Assembly (NCBI GenBank): GCA_031261425.1
Contig: JAISJR010000065.1
Location: 1 to 54,147, forward strand
Reading direction: 5' to 3'
Origin: Planctomycetota bacterium
Lineage (GTDB): Bacteria; Planctomycetota; SZUA-567
Length of the DNA stretch: 54,147 bases
A model generated the notes under the pieces. That model saw only the letters and a list, made by a program, of their open reading frames with translations, ran no database searches and was not told the origin of the DNA. The translations under genes and the position numbers were made by a program. This document shows, piece after piece, positions 1-7,927 of this stretch. Position 1 is the stretch's first letter. Every line of letters starts with the position of its first letter.

Positions 1-300
1 CGGAACGAAAAATTAGACCCGAAAATCTGCTCGCTCTCGGCTATCGAACAGGTCTAAAATTCCCACTAATGAAGTTGGCACTCATTATCGGACGCGATTG
101 ACGTAACTTGAAGTAAAAAGCGCGACCGGCAAAAAACGACAAAATTTTCACCGCCCGCGCCAACGGCGCGAAAAACGCCGGAGAAATTTAATTCTTAATT
201 TTTAATTCGTAATTCGTCATTACTCCGGCGGCAAGCCCTTGTTTCCGGCGGGGCAACGCCTACGCTTCGTCATTCATTTTATTTTGAGGACCGGCTACCG
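1..300. other. Left-edge spacer without a gene
   Basis: I see no credible gene here. Positions 185-220 hold a half copy of the A-type heptad repeat (TTAATTTTTAATT-like). A GAGGA ribosome-binding site at 286-290 serves the cheX start at 301. Confidence 0.6.
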
Positions 301-810
301 ATGGATAATTCTATGCGGCTATTGCAAATGGACGAGCGGTTGGTGGGAGTTCTAATCAAAGCGACGCGCGACGGCTTGGCGATGGGCGGAATGAAGCCGA
401 TACCGATGGGCGCCAGTCGCCGCTTTGTCTGTTCGCGCGACGTAACGGCGATTATCGGATGCGTCGGGGCGAGTTCCGGCTCGGTGTTTATCAACTGCTC
501 GAAAGAGTGCGCGACTTTTATGGCAAGCAAAATGTTGGGCGAGGAGCGCAAGTCGCTCGACAACGCGGTGCTTGACGGCATCTGCGAAATCGCCAACATT
601 ATCGCCGGACAAACGAAAGCGCTGTTGTCCACGACCGAGTTCAAGTTTGAGCGCATCAGCACGCCGGCGGTGGTGGTCGGGTCGAATTATTTGGTGTCGC
701 ATTACAAAGGCGCGACGACGGTGAGTTTGGACTTTGAAATGGAAGGCGTGCCGGCGTCGGTAACGGAAGATATGACGTTCACAGTGGCGATGTTCTTGGT
801 GAAAATTTAA
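301..810 (+). CDS. cheX: CheX-like chemotaxis phosphatase
   Basis: This 169-residue protein has the length and pattern of the CheC/CheX/FliY phosphatase family, which removes the phosphate from CheY-P. The family's catalytic Glu-x-x-Asn pair is visible as E96 and N99 in CEIANIIAG. The ATG has a GAGGA Shine-Dalgarno ten bases upstream. CheX proteins are cytoplasmic and lack the FliN-type C-terminal domain, as here. The gene stands just before tmRNA and faces the fliN/fliM block, which suits a role in flagellar switching. Only one phosphatase half-site is present, as in CheX rather than CheC. Confidence 0.85.
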   Translation: MDNSMRLLQMDERLVGVLIKATRDGLAMGGMKPIPMGASRRFVCSRDVTAIIGCVGASSGSVFINCSKECATFMASKMLGEERKSLDNAVLDGICEIANIIAGQTKALLSTTEFKFERISTPAVVVGSNYLVSHYKGATTVSLDFEMEGVPASVTEDMTFTVAMFLVKI

Positions 811-819
811 TTTTAGAAA

Positions 820-1184
820 GGGGGCGAATTGGTCTCGACTGAATGGAGGATGACTTGGTTGCGCGCCGCAGTTAGTCGGTTGGCTGCGTAAAAAGCCGAC
901 TAAAAAACAAATGCTGAAGATTATAACGACAGCGACTACGCTATGGCTGCTTAATTAAAAGCGCCCCGACGTTTCTTGACGCCGATAAGGAAAAGGTCGG
1001 ACAATATCGGATAAGCGATTACCGGGTCCGTTGAAAGCCGGTGATTGACGAAAATCAAATTCAAATAGCGACCGGAGTTCGTCGGAAAGACCACCGGAAG
1101 CGAAATTAATTTTCCGACTACGCGCGTAGAAGCCACTTCGGATTTCATCTCAGGACGCGGGTTCGATTCCCGCCGCCTCCACCA
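820..1184 (+). ncRNA. ssrA: tmRNA
   Basis: Transfer-messenger RNA rescues stalled ribosomes and tags the unfinished protein for proteolysis. The 5' end GGGGGCG pairs with CGCCTCC just before the encoded ACCA at 1181-1184, forming the acceptor stem. The 3' part carries the T-arm GGTTCGATTCC. The probable tag is read from 913: AEDYNDSDYAMAA, then stop TAA at 952-954; the exact resume codon is inferred. It is a one-piece tmRNA of about 365 nt. It begins ten bases after the cheX stop and is followed by a strong terminator. Confidence 0.95.
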
Positions 1185-1192
1185 TTTACCCC

Positions 1193-1228
1193 AAAAAAGA
1201 CCGCCCGCCAACGGGCGGTCTTTTTTTT
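1193..1228 (+). terminator. Rho-independent terminator of ssrA
   Basis: A perfect GACCGCCCG/CGGGCGGTC stem with a four-base loop is followed by eight T residues. The A-run on the 5' side could also let it work for the convergent HEAT-protein gene. Confidence 0.93.
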
Positions 1229-1268
1229 GTTTGATAAGAATTTTAAGATTCTTGAGTTTCTTTAATCT

Positions 1269-2456
1269 CTATTGGGGCGGTAAATTCAGCGTCGGCAAAT
1301 TGACGGGCGCGACGGCGTCGATGGCGAAGTTAGGGGCTTCGGGCTTGACGACGCGGGCGTTGAAATCCGTCGCCGCGTGTTCCGCCGCGAACAACGTTAA
1401 AAATTCCGTCCATTGCGCGAGGTCGTCGCCGTAGTCCTTGCCGGTCAATTCGCGCAGTCCGTTCAGCGCCGTCAAACGCTCGTCCGGTTTAATCGGCTGT
1501 TTCAGCGCGTCGAGCAAAAACGGCGCGGCTTGCGCCGCCGGATATTTGCCGATTGCCGTCAGCGCCTCGCCGCGCAACGCCGGCGCGTTGCGGCACAATT
1601 CCGCCAGCGCGTCGAAATTTTCCGGTCGGGCAAGTTTGCCGAGCGCCCGCACCGCCGCGCCGCGCACTTTTTCGTCGCGGTCGTTTTTCGCCGCGTCCGC
1701 CAGAACTTTCCCCGCCGCTTCGCCGTCAATTTCGCCGAGCGCCCACGCCGCTTCAAGGCGCGTTTCGGTGTCGGCGTCTTGCAACAAGCGCCGTCCGATT
1801 AACTCGGCGCCGGCGAGGTCTTTCGTCAAGCCGAGCCAGCGCACGTAACCGGACAACGGCGCGCGTTGCTGGCGAAGCGCCGTTCGCGCCTGTTTGGTCA
1901 AACTTTGGCTGAGCGTTTCGCTCGCCAAGCGGCGCAATCCGTCCGCCGCGCTGTGGCGCGCCGCCGGCTCCGGGTCGGTCAATAATTCTTCGAGCGCCGG
2001 TAAAATTTCCTGATTGCCGAGTTCCGCCAGCAACGCGACGGCGGCGGCGCGGATTTTCGGACCGGCGGCGGTCAGCGTTGCGCGCAGTTGCGGAATGGCG
2101 GCGTCGCCGGTTTGTTTGAGATACAAATAGGCGGCGCGTTTTTTCGCTTCGTTGCCGGCGGCGTAACGGCGAATGGCGGCGGCGATTTGCGCGGTTTGTT
2201 CCTGCCGATTGGCGAGCGCCGCCTGATAGAGCGTCTGAATGAGCGTTTCCGGCACTTCCTGTCGTTTCAGTTCGATGAGCGCCGCCGCCGAAATATCGAA
2301 ATTGTTCGCCGAAGTTGCGATTTTTTCTTTGACGATGGTTTCGCTTAAACCGGCTTCGACCATCGCCGCGATTTCGGCGTTGGTCAAGACCTCGCCCGCC
2401 AATGCCGCCGACCAGCCGCCGGCGCAAAAGCCCAAAGTTATCAGCCAAGAACGCAT
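1269..2456 (-). CDS. Secreted HEAT-repeat protein
   Basis: A 395-residue protein with an N-terminal signal peptide (about residues 1-20, ending ALAGE). A short helical domain follows (about 22-80, LTNAEIAAMVEAGLSE...), of a kind often found at the front of exported proteins. Most of the rest is a run of Ala/Leu-rich helical pairs typical of HEAT repeats (about 95-355, for example RAAAVALLAELGNQE and VRGAAVRALGKLA). HEAT repeats are protein-binding scaffolds, and no catalytic motif is visible. It is the last gene of a minus-strand set behind fliM and fliN, but its role is unknown. Confidence 0.75.
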   Translation of the reverse strand: MRSWLITLGFCAGGWSAALAGEVLTNAEIAAMVEAGLSETIVKEKIATSANNFDISAAALIELKRQEVPETLIQTLYQAALANRQEQTAQIAAAIRRYAAGNEAKKRAAYLYLKQTGDAAIPQLRATLTAAGPKIRAAAVALLAELGNQEILPALEELLTDPEPAARHSAADGLRRLASETLSQSLTKQARTALRQQRAPLSGYVRWLGLTKDLAGAELIGRRLLQDADTETRLEAAWALGEIDGEAAGKVLADAAKNDRDEKVRGAAVRALGKLARPENFDALAELCRNAPALRGEALTAIGKYPAAQAAPFLLDALKQPIKPDERLTALNGLRELTGKDYGDDLAQWTEFLTLFAAEHAATDFNARVVKPEAPNFAIDAVAPVNLPTLNLPPQ

Positions 2457-2478
2457 ATTGGTCTCCTGTTGTTTTTCA

Positions 2479-2634
2479 GTGGGCAGTGGAAGAGCAATTA
2501 AAAATTACAAATTAAAAATTAAAAATTTAGGATTGATTATCGAAATTGCGCTTCGCGAATTTGACAATCAAACTCCACAATTTTTAATTTTTAATTTGTA
2601 ATTTGTAATTATTCTTCCCTCCGCTGTCCACTCG
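2479..2634. repeat. A-type heptad palindrome nested in D-type arms
   Basis: Inner arms 2496-2526 and 2580-2613 are period-7 A/T repeats (TTTTTAA units) in inverted orientation around a core with GCGCTTCGCGA. Outer flanks GTGGGCAGTGG and CTGTCCACTC are a second inverted pair of the D family. Confidence 0.85.
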
Positions 2635-2637
2635 GTT

Positions 2638-3549
2638 TTATTTCAGCGCCCCGACGAACGGCACTTGCGCTTCGATTTTTCGCAATTGGACGCCGAAATG
2701 TTGGTTGACGATGACCACTTCGCCGGCGGCGATGCGCGTGTTGCCGGCGTTGACATCGAGAAATTCGCCGGCGAATTTGCGAAATTCGATAATCGTTCCC
2801 GGCGCGATTTCTTCGACGTTTTCCACGCGCTTTTTCGTCGTCGCCAACACCACAATCACCGGCAGTTTGAGTTTCCACGCCAACTTTTCGTTGCGGTGCA
2901 TAAATTTCGGCGGCGCCGGCGGCGCTTCCACGCTCTCCGTTTCCGGCAAAGCGGCGTCCAAGCCCGTGCAGGACACGGTCATCAGCAAATAGACCTTCGC
3001 CGGCGCGACGCCCTCAATCGTCAACATCCCGCTCGCGCAGAGCAAATCCGCTTCGCCGGTAAGGGCGGCGAGCGCGGCGGGATTGGCGGCGACTTGATTC
3101 TTCTCAATCGTCCATTCAATTTTGCCGGACATTTCGCCGCGCAGGTTTTGCGCGCCCTGTTGGACGAGCGCGCCGGCTAATTCGGAATAGGCGTCCAAGC
3201 CGTCGGCGTCGAGTTGCGCGCTTTCGAGGTCGGCGGGCGCGCCGAGCGCCACCGCGAGGAAAAACGCAATCGCGCCCTTCGCCGCCGTCGCCGGAACGAC
3301 GACGTAAAATTTGCCGGCGCGCTCGCCGCCCCAGTTGACGCCGGTAACGACCAACGCTTCCGTTTCATTGGCAAGCGCGGTCGCGGGCGCTTCGTAGGTC
3401 GTTTCGTCAAACTGAAACAACACGCCGCGGCTGAACGCTTTTTCCCAACTCTGAAAACCGCCGGTCAGCGTCGCCTTGGCGATTTTATTCGCCTCGTCGA
3501 TGACCGCGGGATTGATGGTCGTGAAGGTCTCGTTGTGGAGTAAGTCCAT
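2638..3549 (-). CDS. fliN: Flagellar switch protein FliN with CheC/FliY-like N-terminal region
   Basis: 303 residues. The C-terminal part (about 225-300) is a SpoA/FliN domain, with LKLPVIVVLATTKK, PGTIIEFRK and GEVVIVNQHFGVQLRKI. FliN builds the lower C-ring of the flagellar motor. The N-terminal 200 residues look like a diverged CheC/FliY- or FliM-type middle domain, so the gene could equally be called fliY. I cannot find a clear paired Glu-x-x-Asn phosphatase site in it. The gene lies downstream of fliM, separated by a B-type repeat. Ordinary FliN is about 100-150 residues, so this is the long form. Confidence 0.8.
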   Translation of the reverse strand: MDLLHNETFTTINPAVIDEANKIAKATLTGGFQSWEKAFSRGVLFQFDETTYEAPATALANETEALVVTGVNWGGERAGKFYVVVPATAAKGAIAFFLAVALGAPADLESAQLDADGLDAYSELAGALVQQGAQNLRGEMSGKIEWTIEKNQVAANPAALAALTGEADLLCASGMLTIEGVAPAKVYLLMTVSCTGLDAALPETESVEAPPAPPKFMHRNEKLAWKLKLPVIVVLATTKKRVENVEEIAPGTIIEFRKFAGEFLDVNAGNTRIAAGEVVIVNQHFGVQLRKIEAQVPFVGALK

Positions 3550-3560
3550 TTTTTTTGTTA

Positions 3561-3709
3561 GTGGGCGGTGAACGGTTGAAATAAAAGTTAAGAGTTGAGA
3601 GTTTAGAGTTGAGCAAAGGTTGCGCTTCGCGCATCTTGAAAAATAACTCCACTACTCAACTCTGAACTCTCAACTCTCAACTCTCAACTCTGAACTCTAA
3701 ACTCTAAAT
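3561..3709. repeat. B-type heptad palindrome (GAGTTTA/TCAACTC arms)
   Basis: The left arm (about 3586-3616) and right arm (about 3654-3709) are period-7 repeats such as CTCAACT and CTGAACT, inverted about a GCGCTTCGCGC centre. The core ends in AACTCCA as in A-type copies. A D-like GTGGGCGGTG lies outside at 3561. The right arm supplies the fliM stop codon. Confidence 0.85.
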
Positions 3710-4729
3710 CTGGTCTGCCGGACCCGCCTGTCGTTTAATTTGGAACGCGCGGTATTTGCCGAAAGTGCCGGCTTTGCCCATATATTTCGGTTTGCCGTCA
3801 ATCGTCAGCAACAAGTCGTCGGCGATGCGTTTTTTGGTGGTGATGATGTCGCCCGGTTTCAAACTGAGAAATTGGTGCATCGAGATATTCGTTTTCGCCA
3901 CGTAGGGAATGACTTCCACTTTGACTTTGTGGACGCCTTCGTTGAGTTTGCGCCGTTCGATTTCCGGGTCGTTGGAGCGGCGTCCGCCGAACCACGTCTG
4001 AATGGTCGAAAAATTGCTCATCACCGGCTCGACCACCGGAAACGGCACGCAGATATTCAACATTCCCGAACACTCGTTCATCTTGATTTCAAAGCAGACG
4101 AGAATGACGACTTCGTTGGGCGGGACGATTTGCATCAGTTGCGGATTGGCTTCGTGCGCGGTTACGCGGAAGTCGATGTTCATAATCGGCATCCACGCTT
4201 CGCGTAAAAACGTCAGCGTGTCGGTGAGGATGCGCCCGATGAGCCGCCATTCAATATCGCTCATTTCGCGTTCGGGAATGTGGACTTCGTTGGTGCCGCC
4301 GCCGAGCAGTTTGTCCAAAATCGGATAGACGATGGTCGGGTTGAATTCCAGCACCATTTGCCCGTCGAGCGGCTCGCAGGAAATCAGATTGAAGCACGTC
4401 GGATTGGGCAAACTCATAATAAATTCTTGATACGTCAATTGCTCGACCGACACCATTTTCACGTCAACGATGGTGCGCAGATAACTCGACAACGCCGCGC
4501 CGAGTTTGCGCGCCAGCACGTCGTGCAACATTTCCATCGAGCGGATTTGGTCGGTGCTGACCCGTTCGGGACGCTTGAAGTCGTAAATGACGTAATCGAC
4601 CGCCGGACGCGCCTTGCTCGGCGCGGCGACCGCCGCCGGCGGCGCCGCCGTCTCGCCGCCGCCGGCGATGGCGTCGATGTTGTTCAGGAGCGCGTTGACA
4701 TCGTCTTGGGAAAGGGTGTCGGTTGCCAT
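3704..4729 (-). CDS. fliM: Flagellar motor switch protein FliM
   Basis: 341 residues, normal for FliM. The N-terminal peptide LSQDDVNALLNNI (about 6-18) is the CheY-P docking motif. A Pro/Ala linker leads into the CheC-like middle domain (about 45-230, with LARKLGAALSSYLR and GGGTNEVHIPEREM). A C-terminal SpoA domain (about 255-335) binds FliN. FliM links FliG to FliN in the C-ring and receives the chemotaxis signal. The TAG stop lies inside the B-type repeat. Upstream is an FtsB-like gene and downstream is fliN. Confidence 0.96.
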   Translation of the reverse strand: MATDTLSQDDVNALLNNIDAIAGGGETAAPPAAVAAPSKARPAVDYVIYDFKRPERVSTDQIRSMEMLHDVLARKLGAALSSYLRTIVDVKMVSVEQLTYQEFIMSLPNPTCFNLISCEPLDGQMVLEFNPTIVYPILDKLLGGGTNEVHIPEREMSDIEWRLIGRILTDTLTFLREAWMPIMNIDFRVTAHEANPQLMQIVPPNEVVILVCFEIKMNECSGMLNICVPFPVVEPVMSNFSTIQTWFGGRRSNDPEIERRKLNEGVHKVKVEVIPYVAKTNISMHQFLSLKPGDIITTKKRIADDLLLTIDGKPKYMGKAGTFGKYRAFQIKRQAGPADQI

Positions 4730-4738
4730 TGGACTGCA

Positions 4739-4776
4739 ATTAAGAATTAAAAATTACGAAATTCGTAATTTAATTT
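4739..4776. repeat. Short A-type palindrome
   Basis: AATTAAGAATTAAAAATTACG faces CGTAATTTAATTT about an ACGAAATTCGT centre; this is a minimal A copy without the long core. It contains the stop codon of the upstream small gene (4770-4772). Confidence 0.75.
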
Positions 4777-5063
4777 ATCGCGCTAAACTCGTTCGCCGCG
4801 CCTTTGCGGATTTCGACGCGCATCACTTCTTTGACGGTTTCGGGGTCGCCGCGTTCGATTTCGGCGGCTTTTTGGCGCATCGCGGCGATTTGCGCTTCTT
4901 TTTCCTGTTGGCGCGAGACGGTTTCGCGGAGTTCCAATTCCAACGATTCGCGTTTTTCCCGCGCCGGTTGATAGACGCCGAAAAACATCCCCGCCGCCAA
5001 ACCGGCGAAAATTCCGGTCAACAAACCGCCGCGCCACAACGGCGCCCAAAATTCGACTTGCAT
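4770..5063 (-). CDS. Small membrane coiled-coil protein, FtsB/DivIC-like
   Basis: 97 residues. One membrane helix (about 10-30, GGLLTGIFAGLAAGMFFGVY) is followed by a charged coiled coil (about 34-70, many E, R and Q). The tail contains GDPETVKEVMRVEIRKG, resembling the DP-Y-x-E-x-A-R-E segment of FtsB/DivIC septum initiators. That family bridges FtsL and FtsQ at the division site. The similarity is short, so the name is tentative. GAGGTGG lies just upstream of the ATG. It is the first gene of the minus-strand fliM-fliN-HEAT block. The stop codon lies in an A-type repeat. Confidence 0.55.
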   Translation of the reverse strand: MQVEFWAPLWRGGLLTGIFAGLAAGMFFGVYQPAREKRESLELELRETVSRQQEKEAQIAAMRQKAAEIERGDPETVKEVMRVEIRKGAANEFSAIN

Positions 5064-5219
5064 GGTTCCACCTCGTTTTTTCGGGATAAGCGTTCTGCAT
5101 TATCGGACATTGACCGCGCCCAACTTTAACCGTAGCGAAAAAACGGTTTTGTTTTGACTTGCCCGCCGTAAAAAATAAATTTTGTCGCTTTCCGCCAAGA
5201 GTTGGATGACAACAAATAA

Positions 5220-5386
5220 AATTCCCCTCTACGGAGGGGTGGCATCGCGACAGCGGTATCGTCGCGATGACGGGGTGGTTGCCGTTATACCCAAAAATCG
5301 CGCTACGAAATTTTGGGTAACGCAAGCAACCACCCCGTCAGTCCGGCAAACCGCGCCGGACTGCCACCCCTCCGTAGAGGGGAATT
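5220..5386. repeat. G-type palindromic element with 25-bp inverted ends
   Basis: AATTCCCCTCTACGGAGGGG at the left is exactly inverted at 5362-5386. Inner modules also pair (ACGGGGTGGTTGC with GCAACCACCCCGT, CCCAAAA with TTTTGGG). A shortened relative begins at 26038. The 5064-5424 spacer holds no gene. Confidence 0.85.
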
Positions 5387-5424
5387 ATGCTTGTCGAATT
5401 GGTCTATTGAAACTTTATCGCCCT

Positions 5425-6588
5425 ATGTCTTTCGCTTTCCTTAACGCTTATTCGCCGGACGCCATCGCGCGGATGTTGCGCGACGAACTTGATTCGGCGG
5501 TCGCCGTCGTCTTGCAATGCTTGCCGGACGCGCGGCGGCAGGCGGTCATTGCGGCGTTGCCGCCGGAACGGCAAGCCGTCGGCAATGATTTGCCGCCGGA
5601 AATGTTGGAGGTGTTGGGCGACGAAATCGCCGCGGGCTTGCGCGCCAAAATCCGCGACCAAGTAAAACGCGACGAGGCGCCCTCGACTTCGAGCCGTTTC
5701 GCCGCCGCCGCTTACGGTAGCGGCGGAAGAGTTATGGCGCGCGCTTCGTCCACGCCGCGCCCGCCGCCGCCAAGTCAAGCGCCGCGGCGGCAAATTTCCG
5801 CGCCGATGCCCGCCAATGAATTAAGCGCGACGTTGCAAAGAATCGTGTCCCCGCAATTGCGCGAAAATTTATCGCGCCAAAGCGTTTTGCCGACCGCGCC
5901 GCCGGTCGCGCCGCGCCCCGAAACCAAAGAGCAACGGCTCGCGACGATACAGCGGCAAATCCGCGAACGGCGCGAACAAATGCAAAATCCGGCACCCACG
6001 CCGCCCACACCGTCGGCGCGCCGGCAAACTGTGCGGCAAGTCGCGCCGGTTGCGCCGCCAGTGCCTGCGGCACCGCCGACCATAAGACCGCCGCTACCGT
6101 TTGATAAAAATCGCGCGATTAACGAAGAGATTGCGCGGGCGCGGCTTCTCGCGGCGCAACATCCGCGCGGAGAAAACATTGATGGGCTGGCGCTAATCGC
6201 GAGCATCATTCGCGAAGCGCCGGGCGTGGTGCGCGAAAACGTGTTGACGGCGGCGCCGGAACTTTACGCCGCGTTGAAAAAGAAAATGTTTGTGTTCGCC
6301 GATTTGGAAAAAAGTTCCGCGTCCACGTTGGCGAAAGTTTTTACCGCCGCGCCGCCGGAAGCGGCGGCGTTGGCGTTGCGCTTCGCCTCCGACCAACTTA
6401 ACGAGCGCGTGCGGCAGGCGATTTCCTCGCGCCGCGCGCGGCTCATCGAAGACGAAATCGCGCGCGCCGGCAAACGGGTGCGCCTCGCGGATATTGAAAC
6501 CGCGCAACAGCAAATCATCGACCTCGCGGTGGAATTACAGCGGCGCGGCGAAGTGATTATCGACGCGGCGGCGGCGGACGTGGTGTAG
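5425..6588 (+). CDS. Diverged FliG paralogue (middle and C-terminal domains)
   Basis: 387 residues from the ATG at 5425; upstream codons of the open frame lie in a repeat. Residues about 8-70 resemble FliG-M (SPDAIARMLRDELDSAV, PPEMLEVLGDEIAAGL). A long Pro/Ala/Arg linker follows (about 75-230). Residues about 240-387 match FliG-C: MFVFADL corresponds to MFVFEDL of the neighbour, and ADIETAQQQIIDLAVEL to SDVEAAQQRIVDVVRRL. The FliG N-terminal domain that holds FliF is missing and several torque-helix charges differ. It may be a second, non-rotor FliG or a regulatory paralogue. fliG follows directly. No clear Shine-Dalgarno. Confidence 0.72.
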   Translation: MSFAFLNAYSPDAIARMLRDELDSAVAVVLQCLPDARRQAVIAALPPERQAVGNDLPPEMLEVLGDEIAAGLRAKIRDQVKRDEAPSTSSRFAAAAYGSGGRVMARASSTPRPPPPSQAPRRQISAPMPANELSATLQRIVSPQLRENLSRQSVLPTAPPVAPRPETKEQRLATIQRQIRERREQMQNPAPTPPTPSARRQTVRQVAPVAPPVPAAPPTIRPPLPFDKNRAINEEIARARLLAAQHPRGENIDGLALIASIIREAPGVVRENVLTAAPELYAALKKKMFVFADLEKSSASTLAKVFTAAPPEAAALALRFASDQLNERVRQAISSRRARLIEDEIARAGKRVRLADIETAQQQIIDLAVELQRRGEVIIDAAAADVV

Positions 6589-6591
6589 GGC

Positions 6592-6755
6592 AATTAACAA
6601 TTAAAAATTAACAATTAAGAATTGTGGAGTTTGATTATCAAAATCGCTTCGCGCAATTTTTAAGTCCAATCCGCCATTTTTAATTTTTAATTTGTAATTT
6701 TTAATTGCTCTCGCTTGCTCTAATTGTGAATTGTTAATTGTAAATTGTTAATTGG
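6592..6755. repeat. A-type heptad palindrome, followed by an extra half arm
   Basis: Arms of AATTAAAAATTAAC and TTTTTAATTTGTAA units flank a core with GTGGAGTTTGATTATC and CGCTTCGCGC. A second smaller arm (TGTTAATTGTAAATTG) follows at 6724-6755, right before fliG. Confidence 0.85.
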
Positions 6756-6765
6756 ATGAAAAACT

Positions 6766-7812
6766 ATGGCGGCACCGGCGGCAGACGACGCAAAACCGGC
6801 AAGCACGAGCGGTCTTAGCGGCTTGCGCAAAGCGGCAATCTTGATGATTGCGCTCGACCCCGAATCGTCGTCGAAAATAATGAGCAATCTTTCGACCGGC
6901 GAGATTGAGACCATCTCGATGGAGATTGCCAAACTCGACCAGGAGATTAAAACCGACGTGCGCGACGGCGTGGTCAAAGAGTATTACCAGACCTATATGG
7001 CGAGCAAATATCTCGAACAAGGCGGGATGGAATACGCGCGGATGTTGCTCGAAAAAAGTTTGTCACCGGAAGCCGCGGCGCGGATTCTTTCCGACCTCGA
7101 ACAATCGATTCAACAGACGCCGTTCCATTTCTTGAAATCGGCGAACAGCGCGGATTTACTGCGCTTTATCATCGACGAACACCCGCAAACCATTTCGCTG
7201 ATTATGGCGCATTTAAGCCCCAAACAGTCGTCGGAAATTTTGGCGGGGCTCGCGCCCAAAAAACAAATCGAAGTAGTAAAGCGCATCGCGCGGATGGACC
7301 AGACCACGCCGGAGGCGATTCGCGAAGTCGAAAAGGGCTTGGAAGAGCGGTTGTCGTCCATCGTCAATCAGGATTTGGAAAAAGCCGGCGGCGTCGAAAA
7401 TATCGCCGAAGTGCTGAACCTCGTGGACCGCACGACGGAAAAAACCATTTTGGAGCAGTTGGAAGAAGACGACCCGGAAATGGTCGAACAGATTCGCCGC
7501 TTGATGTTCGTCTTCGAGGACTTGATTCAAGTCAACGACAAGGGGATTCAGGCGACGCTCAAAGAAATCGAAAACGACGAGTTGGCGCTGGCGCTCAAAA
7601 CGGCGAGCGAGGAATTGCAGGCGAAGATTTTCAAGAATATGTCCGAACGCGCCGCGGCGATGATTCGCGAAAATATGGAATTTATGGGACCGACGCGCCT
7701 GTCGGATGTCGAAGCCGCGCAACAGCGCATCGTCGATGTCGTGCGCCGCCTCGAAGAATCCGGCGAGGTCATCGTCGCCGGTCGCGGCGGCGACGCGGAA
7801 ACGGTGGTGTAA
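6766..7812 (+). CDS. fliG: Flagellar motor switch protein FliG
   Basis: 348 residues, full length. It has the N-terminal FliF-binding domain (about 15-110), the middle domain with the EHPQT motif (about 132) that binds FliM, and the C-terminal torque domain (about 245-340) with MFVFEDLIQV, ALKTASEELQAKIFKNMS and GPTRLSDVEAAQQ. FliG couples stator ion flow to rotor rotation. The start at 6766 gives the usual N-terminus, although its ribosome-binding site is weak (GGATG). fliH follows after a B-type repeat; fliF, which usually precedes fliG, is not in the window. Confidence 0.97.
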   Translation: MAAPAADDAKPASTSGLSGLRKAAILMIALDPESSSKIMSNLSTGEIETISMEIAKLDQEIKTDVRDGVVKEYYQTYMASKYLEQGGMEYARMLLEKSLSPEAAARILSDLEQSIQQTPFHFLKSANSADLLRFIIDEHPQTISLIMAHLSPKQSSEILAGLAPKKQIEVVKRIARMDQTTPEAIREVEKGLEERLSSIVNQDLEKAGGVENIAEVLNLVDRTTEKTILEQLEEDDPEMVEQIRRLMFVFEDLIQVNDKGIQATLKEIENDELALALKTASEELQAKIFKNMSERAAAMIRENMEFMGPTRLSDVEAAQQRIVDVVRRLEESGEVIVAGRGGDAETVV

Positions 7813-7816
7813 TAGG

Positions 7817-7917
7817 ACAGAGTTTAGAGTTGAGAGTTAAGAGTTTAGAGAGTGGTGTTTTATTTTAATGCGCGCGAAGCGCATCCACTGCTCAACTCTA
7901 AACTCTCAACTCTAAAC
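7817..7917. repeat. B-type heptad palindrome
   Basis: GAGTTTAGAGTTGAGAG on the left is inverted as CTCAACTCTAAACTC on the right, around GCGCGAAGCGC. It begins five bases after the fliG stop and ends ten bases before the fliH start. Confidence 0.85.
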
Positions 7918-7927
7918 GCAGCGCTTT

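Noticed and set aside
779-819. Promoter of ssrA (TTCACA and TTTAAT)
   Set aside because: The spacing of about 21 bases is too long and the match too weak to claim.
951-1211. Minus-strand open frame of 86 residues
   Set aside because: It is antisense to the tmRNA gene and has no family resemblance.
5100-5112. TTATCGGACATTG, also at 37856, as a shared promoter element
   Set aside because: A shared 13-mer is expected many times by chance in 54 kb and the two sites lie differently relative to genes.
5182-5424. Longer N-terminus of the FliG-like paralogue
   Set aside because: The extra codons are the G-type palindrome; the FliG-M-like region starts right after the ATG at 5425.
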